Origin: an uncultured Fidelibacterota bacterium
GTDB taxonomy: Bacteria; Marinisomatota; Marinisomatia; Marinisomatales; UBA1611
Direction: 5' to 3'
Assembly: GCA_913041325.1 (NCBI GenBank)
Contig: CAJWHU010000107.1
Span: 1 to 5,297 of the forward strand
DNA: 5,297 nt
Below are positions 1 through 5,297 of this stretch, in pieces; the stretch's first letter is position 1; the number at the start of each line of letters is the position of its first letter. A program made the position numbers and the translations under genes. Under the pieces are notes generated by a model. The model did not search any database. It was given only the letters and a program-made list of their open reading frames with translations, and had not been told where the DNA came from.

Positions 1-411
1 ATCCCGTGGGGAGAGTTGTACACTTCCTTACAGCAGGGTGTCGTGGACGGCGCAGAGAATAATCCGCCAAGTTTCTATTTATCTAAACACTATGAAGTAT
101 GCAAATTTTTAAGCTTAGATGAGCACACATCAATTCCAGATGTATTAATTATGAGTACTTTTGTTTGGAATAGTCTTAACAAGGTCGAGAAAAATTGGCT
201 TCAAACATCTATTGATGAGTCGGTGGATTATCAAAGAAATTTATGGAAGATTGCAACCCAAAAAGCGTTAAAAAACATTCAAGATGCAGGAGTTACGGTA
301 ATTTATCCCGATAAAAATTCTTTCCAAAAGTTAGTTCAAAGCATGTATGAGAATTATAGAGATGAACCCTTTTATAGACTAATCAAACAAATAAGAGAGA
401 TGGCGATCTAA
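1..411 (+). CDS. TRAP transporter solute-binding protein, DctP family (C-terminal part, 5' end outside window)
   Basis: This is the periplasmic substrate-binding subunit of a tripartite ATP-independent periplasmic (TRAP) transporter, which captures an organic acid and delivers it to the DctQM membrane pair. The frame is open from base 1 and encodes 136 residues before TAA. DctP proteins are usually about 320-340 residues, so roughly 200 N-terminal residues, including the signal peptide, lie upstream. The family's ligand-pocket signature is clear: PWGELYTSLQQGVVDGAENN at fragment residues 2-21, followed by a Y-x3-K-H-Y-E-V-C-K-F-L-S-L-D-E-H stretch and the segment IPDVLIMS, with a helical C-terminus. 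The TTG at base 16 is an internal leucine codon, because the conserved motif starts before it. The dctQ gene starts 4 nt after the stop. The neighbouring UxaE, UxuB and UxuA genes suggest a hexuronate ligand. That is inference, since other sugar acids use the same fold. Confidence 0.93.
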   Translation: MPWGELYTSLQQGVVDGAENNPPSFYLSKHYEVCKFLSLDEHTSIPDVLIMSTFVWNSLNKVEKNWLQTSIDESVDYQRNLWKIATQKALKNIQDAGVTVIYPDKNSFQKLVQSMYENYRDEPFYRLIKQIREMAI

Positions 412-415
412 TTAG

Positions 416-874
416 ATGGCTACAAGTTTTACAAGAATTCTCACGTACTTTTTAACATTTTTGATGGGTTCCATGGTGCTAGCAGTCACATGGCAAATTT
501 TTACAAGATTTATTTTAAATGACCCCAGTATTTATTCGGAGGAAATCGCAGGGTTTTTATTAATATGGATAGGAATGCTTGGTTCCACATTTGCTTTACA
601 CAAAAAGTCACATATTGGAATTGATATTTTAACTAAGAATCTCAAAGGATCTCAAAAAGTTTTGTCAGAGTCTATAATAAGCTGCATAGTAATTTTATTC
701 GCATTAACTGTCTTAGTCATTGGTGGCTCTCGATTGGTTTATATTACCTTTACTCTTAACCAAATTTCACCAGCATTGGGAATTAAAATGGCATACATTT
801 ATTTAGTTGTGCCTATATCAGGATTAATTATGATAGCCTATTCAATTGACTTTATAAAAGATTCACTAGAATAG
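416..874 (+). CDS. dctQ: TRAP transporter small permease subunit, DctQ family
   Basis: This is the small inner-membrane subunit of the TRAP transporter; it pairs with DctM and docks the binding protein. The 152-residue length is typical. Four hydrophobic segments are visible at about residues 8-29, 43-60, 85-106 and 125-145. The family signature spans about residues 25-70: TWQIFTRFILNDP, then YSEEIAGFLLIWIGMLGS, then ALHKKSHIGID. The ATG start lies 4 nt after the dctP stop, and the frame begins directly with the amphipathic lead into the first membrane helix. The only purine-rich stretch upstream, AAGAGAGATGG at 393-403, is about 12 nt from the ATG, so it is a poor Shine-Dalgarno candidate; translation may be coupled to dctP. 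The dctM gene follows after 14 nt. The symbol is the family name and does not imply C4-dicarboxylate as substrate. Confidence 0.95.
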   Translation: MATSFTRILTYFLTFLMGSMVLAVTWQIFTRFILNDPSIYSEEIAGFLLIWIGMLGSTFALHKKSHIGIDILTKNLKGSQKVLSESIISCIVILFALTVLVIGGSRLVYITFTLNQISPALGIKMAYIYLVVPISGLIMIAYSIDFIKDSLE

Positions 875-888
875 AGTTCATTTTAGAT

Positions 889-2181
889 ATGGAATTATCG
901 ATAATAATACTCCTTGCAACTTTTATCTTCTTTTTAGCAATTAATGTACCTATCGCTCTTGCTATTGGGCTATCAACAGCGTTGAGCATGATAATCACAG
1001 TTCCAATTATTCCGGCATTAACAACCATTGCTCAGCAGATGGCGACTGGAATCAATAGTTTTGCGTTATTAGCAATTCCATTTTTCATTCTTTCAGGTTA
1101 CATAATGGCTCAGGGCGGCATCGCTAAAAGACTGATAAACTTTGCTAAGGTGATTGTATCTTCCCTTCCGGGAGGTTTAGCCTACGTCAATATCATTGCC
1201 TGTATGTTTTTTGGTGCAATCTCAGGATCTGCAGCAGCTGCAACGTCAGCTGTTGGCGGGGTAATGATCCCATCAATGAACAAAGAAGGTTTTGATAGGA
1301 ATTTTAATACTGCTCTTACTGTTACAGCTTCAACTACAGGATTATTAATTCCACCGAGCAATATCTTAATTATTTATTCTCTAGCTAGCGGTGGAGTATC
1401 TATTTCAGCTTTATTCATTGCAGGTTATATACCTGGCTTATTAATTGGACTTAGTTTAATAATAGTTGCTGGGATTATGACAAAGATTTATCGATATCCT
1501 AGTGGCAAAAGATATGGTTTGAAAGAAACACTTAACAAATCGTTTGATGCCATACCTAGTTTGATGCTTATTTATGTTGTCATTGGCGGTATAATCAAAG
1601 GAGTTTTTACTGCTACTGAAGCAAGTGCAGTGGCAGTCGTATATTCTCTATTTTTAGCTTTTGTTTATAAAGAAATAAAAGCTTCTGATATCCCCAATAT
1701 ATTGATCAAAACAGTTGAAACAACATCTATTGTTATGTTACTTATTGGCACCTCTAAAGCAATGTCTTGGTACCTTTCATACCTCAATATTCCTCAAGAT
1801 ATCAGTACATATTTAATTAATTTAACCGACAACGTATTTTTGTTGCTTCTAGTGATTAATGTCTTGCTCCTGGTTGTTGGTACTTTTATGGATATGACTC
1901 CAGCGGTGTTAATTTTTACGCCAATATTACTACCCGTTGTAGTTGGTTTAGGAATTGATCCTCTACATTTTGGTATTATCATGATATTAAACCTATGTAT
2001 TGGCTTATGTACACCTCCAGTTGGAAGTGTTCTATTTTTAGGATGTGGGATAGGGAAAACTTCGATTGATCAACTAATTAAGCCCTTACTACCGCTATAT
2101 TTAGCGATGATTGCAGTTTTACTTTTGATAACTTATTTTCCTCAAATTAGTTTATTTCTACCTTCATATTTAGGTTACTAA
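889..2181 (+). CDS. dctM: TRAP transporter large permease subunit, DctM family
   Basis: This is the large inner-membrane subunit that carries the substrate and the coupling ions (typically Na+) across the membrane. At 430 residues it is the normal length for a separate, unfused DctM. The protein is hydrophobic throughout, with about a dozen membrane segments. Diagnostic blocks are IPFFILSGYIMAQGG (residues 63-77), FGAISGSAAAATSAVGGVMIPSM (described by position 108-130, the first re-entrant hairpin region), STTGLLIPPSN (148-158), GVFTATEASAVAVVYSL (238-254), GTFMDMTPAVLIFTPILLP (331-349) and LCIGLCTPPVGSVLF (369-383). The ATG at 889 opens straight into the first hydrophobic segment, MELSIIILLATFIFFLAINV. 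No Shine-Dalgarno-like sequence is seen in the 14 nt upstream. A 46-nt gap separates it from the first enzyme gene, the largest gap in the window. Substrate specificity cannot be read from this subunit. Confidence 0.97.
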   Translation: MELSIIILLATFIFFLAINVPIALAIGLSTALSMIITVPIIPALTTIAQQMATGINSFALLAIPFFILSGYIMAQGGIAKRLINFAKVIVSSLPGGLAYVNIIACMFFGAISGSAAAATSAVGGVMIPSMNKEGFDRNFNTALTVTASTTGLLIPPSNILIIYSLASGGVSISALFIAGYIPGLLIGLSLIIVAGIMTKIYRYPSGKRYGLKETLNKSFDAIPSLMLIYVVIGGIIKGVFTATEASAVAVVYSLFLAFVYKEIKASDIPNILIKTVETTSIVMLLIGTSKAMSWYLSYLNIPQDISTYLINLTDNVFLLLLVINVLLLVVGTFMDMTPAVLIFTPILLPVVVGLGIDPLHFGIIMILNLCIGLCTPPVGSVLFLGCGIGKTSIDQLIKPLLPLYLAMIAVLLLITYFPQISLFLPSYLGY

Positions 2182-2227
2182 TTAAAAATGTTAAAAGGAA
2201 TTGATTTTCAACAATGGGAATTAGAAT

Positions 2228-3481
2228 ATGAAAAAAATACTTAATAAATATTCATTTGGTGTTGGTGACAGATTTGCGCATCAGGCAAAGCCACAACTAA
2301 AAGCCATGATCAAAGCAAAAGAGGCTGGTTGTGCTATAACACCAGTATGGAATAAATCTTACCGGGAGCATGAAATCATTGGAAGCAAATCTTTCACCAC
2401 AAGATCAGCGGTTGATAAGGCGGTTGCAGATTTAAATTGGGATGAACCATATTTTTTAGATGCTGACCATATAAATCTTAAGAATGTGGACTTTTTCATT
2501 AACACATGTGATTTTTACACTATCGATGTAGCTGATTATATAGGGCGTTCAATAGATGGTAAAAAACAGAAAATCTTTTATGAAAAAAATAAGAATTTTA
2601 TTGGGCAGCTAGAATTTCCAGGAATTGATTCAATCGAGGTAACGCCAGATCTAATTCAAGCTGTAGCAGAGAAATATTTATATGCAATATACGAGGCTAA
2701 AAAGATTTATGATTATATAAGATCAAAATTAGGAGAAGGAGGTTTTGTTGTAGAAATCTCTATGGATGAAACCGATAAGCCCCAAACCCCTGATGAGTTG
2801 TTTTTTATTTTAGCTGGTATTTCTGAACTAAATATCCCAATAAATACCATTGCCCCAAAATTTAGTGGTAGCTTTAATAAGGGTGTAGAATACATAGGAG
2901 ATGTATCATTGTTTAAAAAAGAATTTGAACAGGACATTGCGGTTATTGAGCTAGCAAAAAAGGAATTCGGGCTAAATCCAGATTTAAAATTAAGTGTACA
3001 TTCAGGCAGTGATAAATTTTCTATTTACCCTTTGATGAATGAAGTTATCACAAAATCTGGAGCAGGGCTGCATCTGAAAACAGCAGGAACTAGTTGGTTA
3101 GAGGAGCTCATCGGGTTAGCGGAGTCTGAGGGTGATGGCTTGGGAATAGCAAAACATGTATACTCTGAGTCGTATAAATATTATGATCAATTATGCTCGC
3201 CTTATTTAAGTGTCATTGATATCGATAAGGAAAAACTACCGACTCCTGATGAGGTAAACAGATGGGATGGTGAAACATTTTCACAAACGCTTAGGCATGA
3301 CCAAGATCACCCATTATACAACTTAAATTTTAGACAACTGCTTCATGTTGGTTATAAAATTGCATCAAAATTAGAAAATAAATATCTGGAGGCATTGGTG
3401 GCAAATGAAGCAGTTATATCAAAAAATGTTACTGAAAATATTTTCCATCGCCACATTGAACCTTTATTTCTTGGCAGATAA
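2228..3481 (+). CDS. uxaE: Tagaturonate/fructuronate epimerase (UxaE family)
   Basis: This cytoplasmic enzyme interconverts D-tagaturonate and D-fructuronate, so that galacturonate-derived carbon can enter the glucuronate branch. The activity is known from the UxaE family, first characterised in Thermotoga maritima. The 417 residues carry family-like blocks: FGVGDRFAHQAKPQLKAM (10-27), DADHINL (78-84), VEISMDETDKPQTPDELFFI (175-194), IAPKFSGSFNKGVEYIGD (208-225), KLSVHSGSDKFSIYP (254-268), GAGLHLKTAGTSWLEEL (278-294), HVGYKIA (373-379) and a C-terminal NIFHRHIEPLFLG (404-416). The several conserved Asp, Glu and His residues fit a metal-dependent barrel enzyme, but I cannot assign ligands with certainty. 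I recall the Thermotoga protein as somewhat longer. The ATG at 2228 is chosen because the FGVGDRF block follows closely; upstream GGGAA at 2216-2220 is a weak ribosome-binding candidate. It lies between the TRAP genes and uxuB, which supports the assignment. Confidence 0.88.
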   Translation: MKKILNKYSFGVGDRFAHQAKPQLKAMIKAKEAGCAITPVWNKSYREHEIIGSKSFTTRSAVDKAVADLNWDEPYFLDADHINLKNVDFFINTCDFYTIDVADYIGRSIDGKKQKIFYEKNKNFIGQLEFPGIDSIEVTPDLIQAVAEKYLYAIYEAKKIYDYIRSKLGEGGFVVEISMDETDKPQTPDELFFILAGISELNIPINTIAPKFSGSFNKGVEYIGDVSLFKKEFEQDIAVIELAKKEFGLNPDLKLSVHSGSDKFSIYPLMNEVITKSGAGLHLKTAGTSWLEELIGLAESEGDGLGIAKHVYSESYKYYDQLCSPYLSVIDIDKEKLPTPDEVNRWDGETFSQTLRHDQDHPLYNLNFRQLLHVGYKIASKLENKYLEALVANEAVISKNVTENIFHRHIEPLFLGR

Positions 3482-3506
3482 TTCTCTAAAAGTGGACTAA
3501 AGTATT

Positions 3507-4328
3507 TTGATAGATAAATTATTCAATCTCAAGAAAAAAGTCGTGGTGATAACGGGTGCAAGTGGCTCTATTGGAGGGGAGATATCTGCGTCCCTTGCTG
3601 AAATTGGTTGTAGCGTAGTATTGCTCTACAATAAAAACCAACCTGAGGAATCTGTGATGAAAAGGATTAAAGCCTCGCAATCTGATTATGCAATGTACAT
3701 GTGTGATGTGACAAGTGAGGAAGGATTAAAGAGTTCAAAAGACTCAATAATTAAAGAATTTGGTCATATTGATGGCTTAATTAATTGTGCTGGCGGCAAT
3801 CACCCAAGGGCAACAACATCGCCGGAAAATAGTTTTTTTGAAATATCGAATGACTCTTTTGAGTGGGTAACGAAGTTAAACTTAATGGGGACTGTATTAC
3901 CATGCCAAACTTTTGGTGAAGAGTTCTCTAAAAATAAAAAAGGTAATATTATCAATATAAGCTCTATGGCTGCTATTCGGCCTTTAACAAAAATTCCTGC
4001 ATACTCCTCCTCAAAAGCTGCAATAAATAGTTTCACAAGATGGCTATCAGTTTACATGGCAACAGAATACTCGAATGACATAAGAGTTAATGCAATAGCA
4101 CCGGGGTTTTTTATTGGTAAACAGAACAGGTTTTTATTAATTGATAAAGATACTGGCAATTATACTGAAAGAGGTAAATCAATCATCGAACATACCCCAA
4201 TGGGTAAGTTTGGAGAGCCCAAACAATTAGTTAGCACTGTTATCTGGTTATTGTCTGATTACTCTGATTTTGTTACTGGTGTGCTCATTCCTGTTGACGG
4301 TGGTTTTGATGCGTTCGGTGGAGTTTAA
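3507..4328 (+). CDS. uxuB: Fructuronate reductase / D-mannonate oxidoreductase, short-chain dehydrogenase type
   Basis: This cytoplasmic NAD(P)-dependent enzyme is predicted to reduce D-fructuronate to D-mannonate, between UxaE and UxuA. It is a classical SDR of 273 residues: cofactor loop TGASGSIG (16-23), NCAGG (93-97), catalytic N125, S153, Y166 and K170 (Y-S-S-S-K), then IRVNAIAPGFF (192-202). The traits PLTKIPAYS, GFFIGKQNR, TPMGKFGEP and the ending PVDGGFDAFGGV are what I recall from the SDR-type mannonate oxidoreductases, such as Bacillus UxuB/YjmF. This is not the long-chain polyol dehydrogenase family to which Escherichia coli UxuB belongs. No ATG fits: an in-frame TAA lies at 3498-3500, and the next in-frame ATG comes after the cofactor loop. 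TTG at 3507 is therefore the likely start (ATT at 3504 is the other option). A weak purine-rich AAAAGTGGA at 3488-3496 lies 10 nt upstream. Generic SDR activity on a related keto-acid cannot be excluded. Confidence 0.88.
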   Translation: MIDKLFNLKKKVVVITGASGSIGGEISASLAEIGCSVVLLYNKNQPEESVMKRIKASQSDYAMYMCDVTSEEGLKSSKDSIIKEFGHIDGLINCAGGNHPRATTSPENSFFEISNDSFEWVTKLNLMGTVLPCQTFGEEFSKNKKGNIINISSMAAIRPLTKIPAYSSSKAAINSFTRWLSVYMATEYSNDIRVNAIAPGFFIGKQNRFLLIDKDTGNYTERGKSIIEHTPMGKFGEPKQLVSTVIWLLSDYSDFVTGVLIPVDGGFDAFGGV

Positions 4329-4352
4329 GCTGATTAATTAACAATTATTGCT

Positions 4353-5297
4353 ATGAAAGAAACATTAAGATGGTTTGGCCCTAATGACAGCGTTAGTTTG
4401 AAAAATATTTCTCAATCTGGAGCTACTGGAGTTGTGACTAGTCTTGATCATATCAAAACAGGTTCTATTTGGACATTAGATGAAATCGAAGATAGAAAAA
4501 AAATGATAGAGTCTTTTGGTTTAAAATGGAGTGTTGTTGAGAGTATTCCAGTCCATAATGACATAAAAACTATGTCTGGCAATTGCGAACAGTATGTAGA
4601 GAATTATAAAAAATCTGTAGAAAATGTTGGCAAATCTGGTATTAACCTTGTGTGTTATAATTTTATGGCTGTCTTAGATTGGACCAGAACAAATTTAAAG
4701 TACGAACTACCTAATAATTCGCTTGCTCTGCGGTTTGATATGTGTGATTTTGCTGTGTATGATATATATATCCTGGAAAGAGAAAATGCTTTAAAGGATT
4801 ATGACGAAGATCTGAACCATGAAGCTGAACAACGTTATAAACAACTCTCAAAACAAGATATCCAAGTTCTTGAAGAAAACATAATTGCGGGTCTTCCTGG
4901 TGGAGAGGGTTCATACTCAAGGCATCAAATTTTAAAAGAAATACATAACTTCACGCGGCAAGGACAAGAGGGCTATAGACAAAACCTTTTCAAGTTTCTC
5001 AAAGAAATAATCCCCGTAGCTGAGGTTTCAGATGTTAAAATGTGTATTCATCCTGATGATCCACCATTTTCTCTTTTCGGATTACCCAGAGTCGTTTCTA
5101 ACGCTAACGATGTGAGACAATTATTGAATGCATACCCTAGCACAAACAATGGGCTTACCATGTGCGTAGGCTCCTTTGGTTCTACAGTACAGAATAACGT
5201 TTCGCAATTGATCAAAGAGTTCAAATCTCATATACATTTTGCGCATTTGAGGAATGTAATTAAAGAGCCTAATGGTTCTTTTTTTGAATCTGATCAC
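4353..5297 (+). CDS. uxuA: Mannonate dehydratase UxuA (3' end outside window)
   Basis: UxuA dehydrates D-mannonate to 2-keto-3-deoxy-D-gluconate, the last hexuronate-specific step before KDG kinase and aldolase. The frame is open to the right edge and gives 315 residues of a protein that is usually about 390. The match is strong throughout: MKETLRWFGPND (1-12), GATGVVTSL (23-31), KWSVVESIPVHNDIK (58-72), VCYNFMAVLDWTRT (100-113), NIIAGLPGGEGSYS (176-189), EIIPVAEVSDVKMCIHPDDPP (described by position 218-238), LFGLPRVVS (241-249), TMCVGSFG (269-276) and HFAHLRNV (295-302). H233, C271 and H298 correspond to the expected metal-binding His, Cys and His of this Mn/Fe-dependent TIM-barrel enzyme; the remaining Asp ligand lies beyond the edge. 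The ATG is the first usable start after the in-frame TAA at 4335-4337 and lies 24 nt past the uxuB stop. No Shine-Dalgarno sequence is seen. D32 and A105 differ from the usual family residues (H or Y, and P). Confidence 0.96.
   Translation, partial: MKETLRWFGPNDSVSLKNISQSGATGVVTSLDHIKTGSIWTLDEIEDRKKMIESFGLKWSVVESIPVHNDIKTMSGNCEQYVENYKKSVENVGKSGINLVCYNFMAVLDWTRTNLKYELPNNSLALRFDMCDFAVYDIYILERENALKDYDEDLNHEAEQRYKQLSKQDIQVLEENIIAGLPGGEGSYSRHQILKEIHNFTRQGQEGYRQNLFKFLKEIIPVAEVSDVKMCIHPDDPPFSLFGLPRVVSNANDVRQLLNAYPSTNNGLTMCVGSFGSTVQNNVSQLIKEFKSHIHFAHLRNVIKEPNGSFFESDH

Noticed and set aside
16..411. A gene starting at the TTG at base 16
   Set aside because: The conserved DctP motif begins before this codon (PWGEL...), and the frame is open to base 1, so this is an internal leucine codon of a truncated gene.
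1794..1982. Minus-strand open frame of 62 codons inside dctM
   Set aside because: It lies wholly opposite a clear DctM coding region and its translation shows no recognisable domain.
2201..2211. Small inverted repeat TTGATTTTCAA as a possible terminator between dctM and uxaE
   Set aside because: The stem is only four mostly A-T pairs with no following T-run, too weak for an intrinsic terminator.
2713..2937. Minus-strand open frame of 74 codons inside uxaE
   Set aside because: It is opposite conserved UxaE motifs and is a by-product of that gene's codon composition.
3800..4036. Minus-strand open frame of 78 codons inside uxuB
   Set aside because: It overlaps the SDR catalytic region on the other strand and has no independent support.
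4334..4341. Palindrome TTAATTAA between uxuB and uxuA as a possible operator
   Set aside because: It is an eight-base A/T palindrome in AT-rich DNA, with no second copy noticed at other gene junctions, so it is likely chance.
4711..4920. Minus-strand open frame of 69 codons inside uxuA
   Set aside because: The plus strand here encodes the continuous UxuA protein, and the minus-strand translation resembles nothing known.
1..5297. CRISPR arrays, insertion sequences, tRNA genes or riboswitches
   Set aside because: No direct repeats with spacers, transposase-like proteins, tRNA-like folds or long untranslated leaders were seen; coding sequence fills nearly the whole window.

Overview
The window is a single, same-strand (+) gene string with no large intergenic space. 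It reads as a hexuronate uptake and catabolism operon: the C-terminal part of a TRAP-type solute-binding protein (dctP-like, cut by the left edge), then the TRAP small and large membrane subunits (dctQ, dctM), then three catabolic enzymes: tagaturonate/fructuronate epimerase (uxaE), an SDR-type fructuronate reductase / D-mannonate oxidoreductase (uxuB) and mannonate dehydratase (uxuA, cut by the right edge). Gaps between genes are 4, 14, 46, 25 and 24 nt, and no convincing terminator or internal promoter is visible.

How the genes fit together (family knowledge plus inference): the TRAP system would import a sugar acid such as D-galacturonate or D-glucuronate using an ion gradient. Uronate isomerase (UxaC, not in the window) would make D-tagaturonate or D-fructuronate. 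UxaE interconverts these two, so the galacturonate branch can merge into the glucuronate branch. UxuB reduces fructuronate to D-mannonate, and UxuA dehydrates that to 2-keto-3-deoxy-D-gluconate (KDG). The three enzyme genes lie in the order of the reactions. The layout makes separate tagaturonate reductase and altronate dehydratase genes (UxaB, UxaA) unnecessary, although their absence elsewhere in the genome cannot be judged here.

Organism: the DNA is AT-rich, and most of the five visible start codons lack a good Shine-Dalgarno sequence. Together with my recollection of close UxuA and UxuB relatives, this suggests a Bacteroidota bacterium, perhaps marine or polysaccharide-degrading. An AT-rich gammaproteobacterium is the main alternative, and this assignment is tentative.

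The window is well explained by known families. I do not see a previously undescribed system. The points worth checking are the TRAP plus UxaE-shunt combination, the non-ATG start of uxuB, the weak ribosome-binding sites and a few residue changes in UxuA.
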